DNA of 64,000 nt from Psococerastis gibbosa (GCA_963971405.1 OZ020488.1:1364001-1428000); one strand, 5' to 3'. Positions 33,884 through 43,124 are shown, numbered from the stretch's first letter. Notes: generated from the letters alone by a model not told the origin. Made by a program: numbers and translations.

Positions 33884-34609
33884 ATGTCTATGGTGAACAG
33901 CATAATTAATAAGTTACCATTTGAAGCACATATCCCCGGCTATCAATTCTGCGGACCAGGCACCAAGTTAGAAAAACGATTAATTCGAGGAGATCGAGGG
34001 AGAAACAAACTTGATCAAGCTTGCCGTGAACACGATATAGCTTATTCGCAGTCATCAGATATAACTAATCGACACGTAGCGGATATAAAATTAGCAGATC
34101 AAGCGTGGCAACGTGTTAAGGCAAAAGATTCATCTATAGGGGAAAAAATTGTCGCTTTAGGTGTGACAGCTGCAATGAAAGTTAAACGAAAGCTGGGATT
34201 TGGGCTGAAGCGGAAAGTATCCTTCAGATCACTATTGACTTCAGCGAAGAAAGCGATAAAGCTTGCAAAACCACCCACTGTGGCGGATACAATCAAGATT
34301 GCTTATAAATCTGTGAAGAAATCAAAGGGAAATAAGGTGAAACTTCCCCGAATCATACCTATTGCCAAGACAGGTGGTATATTACCACTTATCCCGATAT
34401 TTGCGGGGCTTTCTGCACTAGGCGCTCTCTCTGGTGGTGCTGCAGGAATTACATCAGCTGTTAATAAAGTCCATAGTGCACAGAAAAAGTATGAAGAAAT
34501 GAAACGTCATAATCAAACTATGGAATCTATAGCTATTGGGAAAGGCTTGTATTTAGCGCCACATAAGAAGGGGAGTGGACTCTACTTGCATCCTTATTCA
34601 AAAAACTAA
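33884..34609 (+). CDS. Phospholipase A2-domain minor virion protein
   Basis: The protein has about 241 residues from the preferred ATG at 33884 (MSMVNSIINK; a second ATG is at 33890); the frame is open to 33794 but would overlap the ATPase. Near the N-terminus are the calcium-loop motif YQFCGPGT and the catalytic pair in DQACREHDIAY, the signature of parvovirus-type PLA2. A basic middle region (KVKRKLGFGLKRK) is followed by a hydrophobic, glycine/alanine-rich segment (ILPLIPIFAGLSALGALSGG) of the adenovirus minor-capsid type. Such a protein would help particles cross membranes; that role is inferred from parvoviruses. It ends 5 bp before the protease gene in the virion cluster. Confidence 0.9.
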   Translation: MSMVNSIINKLPFEAHIPGYQFCGPGTKLEKRLIRGDRGRNKLDQACREHDIAYSQSSDITNRHVADIKLADQAWQRVKAKDSSIGEKIVALGVTAAMKVKRKLGFGLKRKVSFRSLLTSAKKAIKLAKPPTVADTIKIAYKSVKKSKGNKVKLPRIIPIAKTGGILPLIPIFAGLSALGALSGGAAGITSAVNKVHSAQKKYEEMKRHNQTMESIAIGKGLYLAPHKKGSGLYLHPYSKN

Positions 34610-34614
34610 GTTGC

Positions 34615-34995
34615 ATGCCTCGGAACCGTCCAATGACTAATGTGGAACTTATAAAATTCACCGCTAACGTTCCTCATTTTCGCGGTGTGTTCATGCGAAA
34701 TGCATTGCCTCGCATACCATGGAAACATAATGAAGCTGGAATAATTAATTTAGATGATGCTATAGGACCTGGTACACATTGGGTTGCTTACCGAAAGATT
34801 AGAAACCGAGTTATATACTTCGATAGCTTCGGGGACTTACAACCACCATTGGAATTGAAACAATATTTCCACAACTGTACAATATACTACAACCATCAAT
34901 CGTATCAAACCTATTCAACATCAAATTGTGGGCAGTTATGTTTAAAATTTCTCTACATGAAAGATCCATTTTCCATACTATTAAAAGTTATATAA
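34615..34995 (+). CDS. Adenain-like cysteine protease (virion maturation)
   Basis: The 126-residue protein carries the adenovirus/Ulp1-type catalytic set: H55 in GTHWVAY, D70 in IYFDSFG, a glutamine near 95 in NHQSYQ and C105 in SNCGQLCLKFL. These enzymes cleave capsid and core proteins during assembly. It is short compared with adenovirus protease, but close to the usual size in Polintons. It follows the PLA2 gene by 5 bp and precedes the penton-like gene by 28 bp, consistent with a co-transcribed late cluster. The frame is intact. Confidence 0.94.
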   Translation: MPRNRPMTNVELIKFTANVPHFRGVFMRNALPRIPWKHNEAGIINLDDAIGPGTHWVAYRKIRNRVIYFDSFGDLQPPLELKQYFHNCTIYYNHQSYQTYSTSNCGQLCLKFLYMKDPFSILLKVI

Positions 34996-35023
34996 GTTAT
35001 GAATATGTTTGATTTATTGCATT

Positions 35024-35719
35024 ATGTCGCTAGCATTGACATTGAGCGGTAACGACTCATTGCTAAGTAGCAACTACTTCCCACCGATTGTACTTGAGGG
35101 TGCATGGGAAATCGGTTTGCTTGACCTCGAAACATACAATTCAATTCCTAATCTCTCAAATGGTGTCGTTAAAATTGTAAACAATTCAATTCCTCCGAAG
35201 ACTAGAATAATTGAAATACCAACTGGATCCTACGAATTGTTAGATGTAGTCAAGTATATTAATCAAGTGTGGGGTTCTGAAATCATACGGATACGCGCAA
35301 ATCGGAACACCCTACATTCGGAAGTTATGATAATACATGAAGACTTTGAAATTGAAGTAAATGAAGAACTAGGATACCTGCTAGGCTTTGGTTATGATGT
35401 GATGACATTTTTCCCTGGAGAAAGATATGAATCACCACATAGCATTAAAATATCCAAAGTCAATGCAATTCGAATTAATTGTAATATTACAAGTGGATCA
35501 TATTTGAATGGTAGACCATCACATGCCGTTCATGAATTTTATCCTAATGTACCACCTGGCTATCGGATTGTTGAAGCACCAAATACAATCATCTACCATG
35601 CTATAAATACGAATGTACTTACAAGTCTAACGTTAGACATTGTCGATCAAGACAACGAGACGGTTAATTTCCGAGGAGAAACTATTACTTTACGTCTTCA
35701 TTTACGTAAACGACAATGA
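35024..35719 (+). CDS. Penton-like minor capsid protein (single jelly roll)
   Basis: The protein has about 231 residues from the ATG at 35024 (MSLALTLSGN); the frame is open to a TTG at 35009. The C-terminal half has the strongly conserved block of Polinton/adintovirus minor capsid proteins: INCNITSGSYLNGRPSHAVH, then FYPNVPPGYRIVEAPNTIIY and VDQDNETVNFRGETIT. A beta-strand-rich pattern throughout fits a single jelly roll placed at the five-fold vertices. Its TGA overlaps the ATG of the next small frame (ATGA at 35716-35719). Confidence 0.9.
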   Translation: MSLALTLSGNDSLLSSNYFPPIVLEGAWEIGLLDLETYNSIPNLSNGVVKIVNNSIPPKTRIIEIPTGSYELLDVVKYINQVWGSEIIRIRANRNTLHSEVMIIHEDFEIEVNEELGYLLGFGYDVMTFFPGERYESPHSIKISKVNAIRINCNITSGSYLNGRPSHAVHEFYPNVPPGYRIVEAPNTIIYHAINTNVLTSLTLDIVDQDNETVNFRGETITLRLHLRKRQ

Positions 35720-35889
35720 GAGTATATATTGCACAGCGGTATGCACCATACATCATTCCACATCGGACTTCCACGCAAGCACGTTATATTCGGCTCACTA
35801 ACGAGAACAAGCAATATTTACAATCAATAGGTTTTAAAATCCACGATGACATCAATACTAAACGTGAAGGAGTCCATTCTCGTGGATGA
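35716..35889 (+). CDS. Small 57-aa ORF between the capsid genes
   Basis: The frame begins at an ATG that overlaps the penton-like gene's stop (ATGA) and ends at 35889, overlapping the start of the major capsid gene by 44 bp in another frame. It encodes a basic peptide with LTNENKQYLQSIGFKI. A short frame with an NK..L.S.GF motif at exactly this position is, to my memory, common in adintovirus/Polinton capsid clusters. The tight overlap on both sides supports translation by reinitiation or leaky scanning. Function unknown; it may be a minor virion peptide. Confidence 0.7.
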   Translation: MRVYIAQRYAPYIIPHRTSTQARYIRLTNENKQYLQSIGFKIHDDINTKREGVHSRG

Positions 35890-37060
35890 GAGTTTAACGC
35901 GTTATGAATACCATAAGATTGCACCCTATTCATCAAGTAGTCTAAATAATAATGATGAAATTCGCATACCAATCCATCAACAAGATATACTTACTCTACC
36001 ATGTGAAAGCCGACTGTATATTGAAGGGGTGCTAGAAAAAGGTGTGACAACAATTGCTTATGAAGATGAAGACGGGCTTAGCGCTAATGCTATGGCACAC
36101 TTATTCTCTGAAATACGCTATGAACTCAATGGGATAACTGTTGATCATGTGCGAAACCCTGGTATTGCTACTCAGCTTAAAGGGTTAGTATCATTCACCG
36201 CTCAAGATGCACAACGTCTTACAAACAGCTCATTTTATACCAATGCCAATAAAACAGAGAGGAACTTTAATTTTTGCGTGCCATTGAAAATGCTGTTTGG
36301 ATTTTGCGAGGATTTTCGACGAGTTCTACTCAACGTTAAACAAGAACTTGTGTTAGTGCGATCACGCAGCAATCTGAATGCCATGCGGGATCTTTCAAAC
36401 ACTAAAGACTTAACATTGAAACTAACTACTGTGCTGTGGGAAATACCTTTCGTAAGTGTGAGTGATAGCCAACGTCTTGAATTGCTGAGTGTACTAAGGG
36501 AAAACGTGCGGTTGCCTATTGGCTTTCGAACATGGCAACTGTATGAATATCCAAACATTCCCTCATCAACATCATCAATTAATTGGCCTGTGCGCATGAT
36601 TTCTTCAAGTGAAAAACCACGGTTTGCTATTATTGGCTTCCAAGCTGCCCGAGCGGATGATATTACGAAAGACGCTAGTGCCTTCGATCAATGTGCTATA
36701 CAACAAATGCAACTATTCCTCGGCTCAGAATGCTATCCATACCATCCGCTACAGGCGAACTTCAACAAAAAGGCTGTCGCTGTGTTGTATGAAAATTTTC
36801 TCAATTTCCGGAAACACTACTACATGCAGGATGAAGCAGCCCCAAACGTTTCCCGTAGTGAATTTCTAAATTCATACCCGATTTGGATTATTGACTGCTC
36901 GCGACAGAATGAGCTCATTAAAACAGGTGGTGTCGATATACGTTTGGAAATTCATGGCCAAACTAATTTCCCTAATAAAATGAATGCCTACTGTCTACTC
37001 ATCAGCGACTGCTTATATGAATATGTACCTTTAACTGGTATTGTACATCAACTATTGTAA
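35846..37060 (+). CDS. MCP: Major capsid protein (double jelly roll, hexon-like)
   Basis: The 404-residue protein has the Polinton MCP opening: VDESLTRYEYHKIAPYSSSS, then DEIRIPIHQQDILTLPCESR and LYIEG. The remainder alternates beta strands and loops, ending in YCLLISDCLYEYVPLTG. This protein forms the trimeric capsomers of an icosahedral particle; the double jelly-roll fold is known for Polinton MCPs. It closes the plus-strand cluster PLA2, protease, penton, small frame, MCP, and converges on the polymerase gene. Length and integrity are normal. Confidence 0.94.
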   Translation: MTSILNVKESILVDESLTRYEYHKIAPYSSSSLNNNDEIRIPIHQQDILTLPCESRLYIEGVLEKGVTTIAYEDEDGLSANAMAHLFSEIRYELNGITVDHVRNPGIATQLKGLVSFTAQDAQRLTNSSFYTNANKTERNFNFCVPLKMLFGFCEDFRRVLLNVKQELVLVRSRSNLNAMRDLSNTKDLTLKLTTVLWEIPFVSVSDSQRLELLSVLRENVRLPIGFRTWQLYEYPNIPSSTSSINWPVRMISSSEKPRFAIIGFQAARADDITKDASAFDQCAIQQMQLFLGSECYPYHPLQANFNKKAVAVLYENFLNFRKHYYMQDEAAPNVSRSEFLNSYPIWIIDCSRQNELIKTGGVDIRLEIHGQTNFPNKMNAYCLLISDCLYEYVPLTGIVHQLL

Positions 37061-37340
37061 ATGAATGTAAACCATTTTATGATATAATAATTTTATAATA
37101 CATATATTTTAAAAGAAATCAATGTCTTTTCATATAATCACTTAAAACAAGCTTTTAAGCCTAAGACTTATCTATAATACAATAATGACCATGAGCTAAA
37201 CGAATGTAAACCATTTTATGATATACAAATTTTATAATACACATATTTTAAAAGAAATCAATGTCTTTACATACAATCACTTAAAACAAACTTTTAAACC
37301 TAAGACATATCTATAATGCGATAATGACCATGAGCTAAAC
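37061..37340. repeat. Tandem ~140-bp duplication at the MCP/polymerase junction
   Basis: Two consecutive units (about 37061-37200 and 37201-37340) share GAATGTAAACCATTTTATGA, AAAAGAAATCAATGTCTTT, CTATAATRC and AATGACCATGAGCTAAAC. The distal part of unit 2 codes for the last residues of the polymerase (LAHGHYRIIDMS), so unit 1 contains an untranslated duplicate of the gene's 3' end. It lies in the convergent intergenic region and may carry 3'-end signals for both genes. The units differ at several positions, so the duplication is older than the TIR homogenisation or has drifted. Confidence 0.9.
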
Positions 37341-40300
37341 TATCAATTCCATTACGACACACATACCGTTTATCATCATAAGGACTAAGAGTGACTTTTT
37401 GCTGTTTAATTGTAAAAAGCTTATGATCTCTACTTTGAATACGGAACATTGGTTTACGTGAGTCTTTTGCTATGCAAGGCTTAAATAAGGTATTGTAATA
37501 GTCTTGATGGTTAATATGATGTTTAAGGGTTGAACGAACTATACCTTTGCCCACTTTCTTCTCCTTTCCCTCCTCTAAAAGGGAATACAATTTTGGGCGT
37601 AAAGCAACACATTGTAAAATGTGAGATTGAGCATTTTCATCTTTGAACGTTCCCACTTTCTTTTTATTTTCAATATTGTATAAGAGATGGTTCGGAGGAT
37701 ATACTGAGTTATCAAATAAATGGGGATATGGTTTTAAATCAGTGTACAAATCATCACTCTCAACCTCATAAACGAGCGAATCTGTATCTGTTAAAATCAG
37801 TGCAGCTTTATCACCATACATTTGTTTTACAAAGTTATAATGAAATTCGTACATAACTACCTTGGATAGTTCGAGAACGGTTAGGCCAATAAATATTGGC
37901 TTGTTTAGCAAAATATTAGTTTTTTTTGACCGGACTGCTATTAAATCGTTTGAAAAAATCTTAAAATCTTTAAATGCAGGGGATGAGATAAGTTTACGAG
38001 CTCGTTTGGCAGTGTTAACTAACTCTAATTTTGCGTGATTTCTAACATTCTCCATTGTCTTCCCATACATACTATTAATTTTCAATTTATAAAAATCCTT
38101 CTCGAAATCATTACAAGCTAATTTCCGTTTTTCTGTGTTAAAATCGATAAAGGGTCGCATCCAAGCGCTTTGCTTAAAAGCTAAAATTTTATGTATACAT
38201 TTTAATTTTAATCCCAATTCTAAACATTGCTTCAAATTTCGATAATGTATTATATAGTTGTGTTTATCGTTTAAGTTGGGAATAAGCTTTGAGATGTTGG
38301 ATGTTAAAGATATATCATTTTCAGCGAGAAATTCCTTACAATAGGGGGAAATCATGTCTGATGTTACAACACAATGTTCAGCTGCTAGTGGGTATTCATT
38401 ATGTAAATCATGTAATTTTTGTGGATATTCCATGTCCACCTGTAATATGAACCCATCATCGCCCTCATCAGGTGCGAGCATTACATTAAAGTTTTTGATT
38501 TCTTCCTCCTCCATCCAGCGAAACCCACTAATAGGTAAAAATTGACGCATCGCATGTCCGTATAAGTTAGTGCAATCCCAATATACTATAAATTTGGATG
38601 GCTTATTTGAGTCAAATTTTTTTAAGTATTTATTGTTGCTTTCCGCAAATCTTTTAGAAATCATACTTATACCCCCGCGAATCCCAGCCTCACAAAACAA
38701 ATACATATCAGGTTCGCTCAATAGCTCAAGTTCTACTCCTGTCATTTTCAGACAGCTCTGAAGAGCTAGCCCTGGTGCTGTGTACATGTGACAAATTTCG
38801 AGGTTATCGTTTTCAAAACATAAGGCTCTAAAGGCTTCAAAAACATCGCAAAGGAGAAGGGTGTCTGTTAATACATACAAGTCTTGGTATTCTCCTAAAT
38901 TCTTTATACTAAAAGCATTCCACACCTTTTGAGCATGTTCATATTTTTCTTGTGAAATCCCCTCTTGAGTTAATTGACTAAAAAATGCATCGATTGGAGG
39001 TAAGTGTTCCTCATTAAATTTTGACTCGTGCGTTATATATTCATAGGGGAAGACACCCTTCCTCAACATCAAGTCTAATTTTTCACCCTCAAAACATGTT
39101 TTCATAATTTTAAATTTGTTTTTATTCGCATCAACAAGATTTTTAACTAATGAATCTAATGAGGAGGCCATAAATTGATAAGTGTCTAAAAAGCGTAACT
39201 CTCCAATACTAAAGGCTATATATTCCTCCATAGTTTTAGCTATACAAGTAATATTCATATTTTTTAGTTTCCCAACCCCTTCCATGATAAGATGGCCATC
39301 ATAATGTTTTAAGTTATGCATAAAAACGGGGATATGTTTTGGAGTTCGAAAATTGCTCATATTACAGACATTATGTAATGCTTGTCTATATTTCCCCGTT
39401 ATATGGCAGTGGTCTATTACACGATCAGTTCCTAGTGGTTTTTGACAAACATTACAAATGACAGAGTTTTTAAAATTTTCTCTATCCTCGTCAGTCATAA
39501 TTACTGCTTTAATATTTTTATAAATTTTTAAAATTTCATCCTTAACATTTAATAACGATTTCAAAAACACATCAACAGCATTGGCTCCCCTGTAAACTAC
39601 CGGTTCTTTAAACTTATTCCCATTGATATCTACAACAACATAACAAAACCCTGATGGTATATGTGCAGATAATTTTTCAGTGTTACAAATAGTCCCTTCA
39701 ACGGGACTGAGAATGCTCTCGAAATCGGCATATATTCTATATGCTACAGGGATCATATATTGTGGCTTATCAAATTTCATAGTGCTTTTCTCCTTAATTG
39801 GAAATGTGGTTTTTTGAGGATCATGTCTTGAGCAGAGTGGCTTATGTTCATGTAAGCGTTCAGCACTACTAAAGGCGTGTATGCACCAACGACAATAAAA
39901 CTTTTTTTGCTCATGTTTAGTGATTGAGAAATTAAGTTTGTTGAAATTTTTAATAAGACAATAATGTGAATTTTCGTCTTCCGTTATGTAAAGCAGATCC
40001 ACCTGCTTATTATAATGGTGACTTTGTGATAAATATAATGGGTACAGTCTGTGATCATAACCAAACACATTTACTCCAATATTATTATTTTTTTCAAATT
40101 TTGAAATGACTTGCAAAGATACTGGGTAAGTTATACCACTCATATCTAACTCTTTCTCATACTTTTTATAATAATCAACACGCTGACCATTCCTACTTAC
40201 TGGATGTAAGTATGCTAAAATTGACCATATAAAACATTTGAGATCGTCATTTTTAATATTGATTACTGCTTTAGTGTTATAGATTTTTTTGGGTAAAGGG

Positions 40301-41280
40301 ATGTAACTACTACCACTGCATGGATTATATTCAGCAATAAAAATAACAAAACGTTTTAAAGATTTCAACACCCACCCGCTTCCCATTGCTTGAAATTTAT
40401 CTATTTTTACTAAAATTTGTTCAATCATTTGTTGATATTTTATTGTGGAGTCATCAGTGAGGAAAAGTTGTTCGTTTTTAGCATGAAACCATGCTTCAGT
40501 ATAGTTTTTATTATTGTCGGGTCCGCGTTCAAATTTAATGTGTAAGGCTACATACCATTTAATTGCATTAAAAAGTTTAATGTTTTCAGTTGTAATAGAA
40601 TCAACCTCACCTTCCATATTATTTAAATATACAACGGGATCATGTATGGTTATGTTTTTATAATTGTATTGTTTTACTACACCATCTAGAGCTATAGATG
40701 TTTTGCATAAAAAGTTCTCCTCGTTAGATAGTGTTCCCCCGCTCATAATTGTGCAATTATTCTTATGATTAGTAAAATCTTCCCTCATAAACAATTTCTT
40801 GCAATTCAAACAATTAATAATATGTATGCTTAATATGTGGACTTTCAAACTATACTTCCGAGCAAAAGGGACCGAACAGAATTCACAAATATATTTACAC
40901 TCAAGGGTTTTAACAGATACAGGATTCTCATACTTACACGAAAAGATAGATGAACATTCTTTACACAGAACTGTAAGTGGACTGGAGTTGTTGATTTTGC
41001 CCCCGCATGCCTTGCAGTCCTCTCCATTCCCAGCAGATGTCAGTTTTGGGCGAGTTTGTACAATTTCCATCCCGTGATTTGCTGATGTATGCCGCTGCAA
41101 TATATGATGAGATAGGTCCTCTCTGCATGTGAATGTGGCTTTACATTTTTTGCATGGTATAATACTAACTCCATGTTTGTTTATGACATGTCTTTTTAAA
41201 TTGCAATTTAGTGTGAAACTCACAGCACATATTCTACACACATATTCCCTCGCGTTCAGTTTCCTTTTCTTCGATTCCAT
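37300..41280 (-). CDS. POLB: Protein-primed family B DNA polymerase with zinc fingers and HNH-like insert
   Basis: The 1326-residue enzyme replicates the element from its TIRs. At the N-terminus are C2H2 fingers (about residues 15-36, 43-64, 132-153) and a C-x2-C pair at 89-92. A further Cys/His cluster is at 463-485. The 3'-5' exonuclease follows: Exo I D519/E521, Exo II around 655-662 and Exo III Y802-D806. Between Exo I and II, residues about 609-640 contain C-x2-C ... DHCHITGKYRQALHNVCN, an endonuclease VII/HNH-like zinc site. Polymerase motifs are A (D902-x3-LYG), B (KLKINSMYG, 1065-1073) and C (DTDS, 1165-1168). The frame is intact. Its leader duplicates that of the TIR 101-aa gene. Confidence 0.96.
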   Translation of the reverse strand: MESKKRKLNAREYVCRICAVSFTLNCNLKRHVINKHGVSIIPCKKCKATFTCREDLSHHILQRHTSANHGMEIVQTRPKLTSAGNGEDCKACGGKINNSSPLTVLCKECSSIFSCKYENPVSVKTLECKYICEFCSVPFARKYSLKVHILSIHIINCLNCKKLFMREDFTNHKNNCTIMSGGTLSNEENFLCKTSIALDGVVKQYNYKNITIHDPVVYLNNMEGEVDSITTENIKLFNAIKWYVALHIKFERGPDNNKNYTEAWFHAKNEQLFLTDDSTIKYQQMIEQILVKIDKFQAMGSGWVLKSLKRFVIFIAEYNPCSGSSYIPLPKKIYNTKAVINIKNDDLKCFIWSILAYLHPVSRNGQRVDYYKKYEKELDMSGITYPVSLQVISKFEKNNNIGVNVFGYDHRLYPLYLSQSHHYNKQVDLLYITEDENSHYCLIKNFNKLNFSITKHEQKKFYCRWCIHAFSSAERLHEHKPLCSRHDPQKTTFPIKEKSTMKFDKPQYMIPVAYRIYADFESILSPVEGTICNTEKLSAHIPSGFCYVVVDINGNKFKEPVVYRGANAVDVFLKSLLNVKDEILKIYKNIKAVIMTDEDRENFKNSVICNVCQKPLGTDRVIDHCHITGKYRQALHNVCNMSNFRTPKHIPVFMHNLKHYDGHLIMEGVGKLKNMNITCIAKTMEEYIAFSIGELRFLDTYQFMASSLDSLVKNLVDANKNKFKIMKTCFEGEKLDLMLRKGVFPYEYITHESKFNEEHLPPIDAFFSQLTQEGISQEKYEHAQKVWNAFSIKNLGEYQDLYVLTDTLLLCDVFEAFRALCFENDNLEICHMYTAPGLALQSCLKMTGVELELLSEPDMYLFCEAGIRGGISMISKRFAESNNKYLKKFDSNKPSKFIVYWDCTNLYGHAMRQFLPISGFRWMEEEEIKNFNVMLAPDEGDDGFILQVDMEYPQKLHDLHNEYPLAAEHCVVTSDMISPYCKEFLAENDISLTSNISKLIPNLNDKHNYIIHYRNLKQCLELGLKLKCIHKILAFKQSAWMRPFIDFNTEKRKLACNDFEKDFYKLKINSMYGKTMENVRNHAKLELVNTAKRARKLISSPAFKDFKIFSNDLIAVRSKKTNILLNKPIFIGLTVLELSKVVMYEFHYNFVKQMYGDKAALILTDTDSLVYEVESDDLYTDLKPYPHLFDNSVYPPNHLLYNIENKKKVGTFKDENAQSHILQCVALRPKLYSLLEEGKEKKVGKGIVRSTLKHHINHQDYYNTLFKPCIAKDSRKPMFRIQSRDHKLFTIKQQKVTLSPYDDKRYVCRNGIDSLAHGHYRIIDMS

Positions 41281-41340
41281 GCTGTACGATTACACAAATT
41301 CACTACACTGAAGTGGTATTACGCGAATGAAGGTTCGGTT

Positions 41341-41469
41341 TCAACTAAGCTCCTCAACCCAAGGCGATGCCTTTTGTAGCGACGACCACCCATGAAGGAT
41401 AGACGGTAAGGGTACAGGGATAGATTGTCCATCACGAAGCGGATAATATGTTGTTAAGACACCATTCAT
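41341..41469 (-). pseudogene. 5' remnant of the 233-aa gene fused to the polymerase leader
   Basis: A 42-codon frame begins with the start of the 233-aa gene (MNGVLTTYYPLRDGQS) and then runs into TIR-like minisatellite/leader sequence, stopping at 41341. It shows that a third, diverged TIR fragment lies next to the polymerase. The first 17 codons are recognisable and the rest is not homologous to the gene. It may simply be a fossil, or an upstream frame before the polymerase ATG at 41280. Confidence 0.75.
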
Positions 41470-41502
41470 TTTCTAACGATCGATTGCAACTAATGCAAAA
41501 AC

Positions 41503-41765
41503 AAAAATCACTTTAGCTTACAATGGACTGTCAGCGAGGGGTAGACTTATTAATGGCTTGTTTGTTTGAGCCATAAGACGGCTGTACAGAGTTATATGCA
41601 CCTGGTGATTCACAACAGGTTTGAACCTGCACTCTGTTTACCAAATCAATACTTCCCTTCAACCTAAGTGTTGGATGCACCTGGTGATTCACAACAGGTT
41701 TGAACCTGCACCCTGTTATTTGTTTACCAAATCAATACTTCCCTTCAACCTAAGTGTTGGATAGA
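41503..41765 (-). promoter_or_regulatory. Leader cassettes upstream of the polymerase
   Basis: One full and one partial copy of the 188-bp cassette are present, with CAGGTTCAAACCTG-like (inverse GGTTTGAACCTGCAC), GGTGATTCACAACAGG and ACTTCCCTTCAA phrases. They are diverged from the TIR copies. Together with the 41281-41395 leader, which matches the leader of the 101-aa gene (CCAAGGCGATGCCTTTTGTA), they suggest the polymerase acquired TIR-derived promoter modules. Confidence 0.6.
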
Positions 41766-41821
41766 TTTACGAAGCCATGGGCTTATATTTACTAAGTGGT
41801 AAGGGTGATTTTGTGTTAACA

Positions 41822-42139
41822 TTAATTAGTTTCTGTTGAATATAGAGTGGCTAAAATTGCGAATACATATGATTGGATGAAAGCTACGGCTGTTTCTAAA
41901 GTAAAATTAGGTGTCCATAGTATATTTCCGTTGTAGCACACTGTTTTCTTACGGAGATATAATCGAAATAATGGTAATGTTGCACACCAGAACTCCCATT
42001 CAATCATATTGAATACAATTTCCTGATCTTTATCAACAACTACGACGTATACTTCGAATTCTGATGTTTTTAATTGTAATCCAACAATAACACTTTGTCC
42101 ATCACGAAGCGGATAATATGTGGTAAAGACACCCTTCAT
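41822..42139 (-). pseudogene. Truncated chimeric copy of the 233-aa gene (right TIR)
   Basis: The first 79 codons are identical to the left-TIR gene at 30278; homology then ends at the TIR border (41904) and 26 unrelated codons follow before a stop at 41822. The 105-residue product lacks two-thirds of the full protein. It retains its leader cassettes, so it could be expressed as a short isoform, but is more simply a by-product of TIR duplication. Confidence 0.85.
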
Positions 42140-42167
42140 TTTCTAACGACCGATTGCAACTGATGCA

Positions 42168-42545
42168 AAAACAAAAATCACTTTAGCTTACAATGGACTG
42201 TCAGCGAGGGGTAGATTTATTAATGGCTTGTTTGTTTGAACCATTAGACGGCTGTACAGAGTTATATGCACCTGGTGATTCACAACAGGTTTGAACCTGC
42301 ACTCTGTTTACCAAATCAATACTTCCCTTCAATATAAGTGTTGGATAGATTTACGAAAACAAAAATCACATTAGCTTACAATGGACTGTCCGCGAGGGGT
42401 AGATTTATTAATGTGTTGTTTGTCTGAACCATTAGACGGCTGTACAGAGTTATATGCACCTGGTGATTCACAACAGGTTTGAACCTGCACACGGTTAACT
42501 ATTTACCAAATCAATACTTCCCATAAACCTATGCTTCGGATAGAT
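42168..42545 (-). promoter_or_regulatory. Two tandem leader cassettes (right TIR)
   Basis: Inverse of the left pair at 29874-30250, with the same motifs in the same order relative to the truncated 233-aa copy. Near-identical to the left pair. Confidence 0.6.
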
Positions 42546-42818
42546 TTATTAAAATTAGCTAATGTACTCGTTTAATTATTTGATTTACATCATTTCATAG
42601 TCTATGATTATGATAACCCTTCACCGTTCAAGTACTCGATTATGACTGAAGCAATAGCTTGTTTCTTTCAAACATTAGTTTTTAATACTCATCATCATCT
42701 AACTGTAAGCTTAAAACTAGTTATGAAATTAATAAAACAAGAACAAAAATATATATAGAAATTATTCATATATTTACATTATTTCTGTAGTTTACAATAA
42801 TAATACATCATGAAATAT

Positions 42819-43124
42819 TCATTCTATGATCTGTAGGTTGACACTATTTTTTCCCCGATGGCTTGAAACGATAAGATACATCTCAGCTCCTGGAGTAACT
42901 TCACTTTGTTGAAAGGCTGGCAGATATTGTTGAGGCACAAAACATTCCACGACTTCTTTTTCCAATCCTCGCAGTATGACTTTTACAGCTGGTCCATATT
43001 CTGTTTTTTCGATTTGCACTATTTTCAATATTAGGTATTTAACTCCAATCACTAGTTTTCGCATTGGTATGGTAGGCCCGGCTACTTGGTTGATGGCATT
43101 AACTTTATTGAATAGAGATGTCAT
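42819..43124 (-). CDS. 101-aa TIR protein, possible OB-fold ssDNA-binding protein (right copy)
   Basis: The 101-residue frame encodes the same protein as 29293-29598, residue for residue as read here. Keeping both open copies identical suggests either very recent duplication by TIR homogenisation or selection. The leader upstream (43141-43230 region) includes CCAAGGCGATGCCTTTTGTA, also found before the polymerase. See the left copy for motifs; function as a DNA-binding protein is inferred. Confidence 0.7.
   Translation of the reverse strand: MTSLFNKVNAINQVAGPTIPMRKLVIGVKYLILKIVQIEKTEYGPAVKVILRGLEKEVVECFVPQQYLPAFQQSEVTPGAEMYLIVSSHRGKNSVNLQIIE

Noticed and set aside
33884-34609. An endogenous parvovirus, on the basis of the PLA2 domain alone
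   Set aside because: Neighbouring genes are all Polinton core genes within one pair of TIRs, and no parvovirus NS1 or capsid is present.
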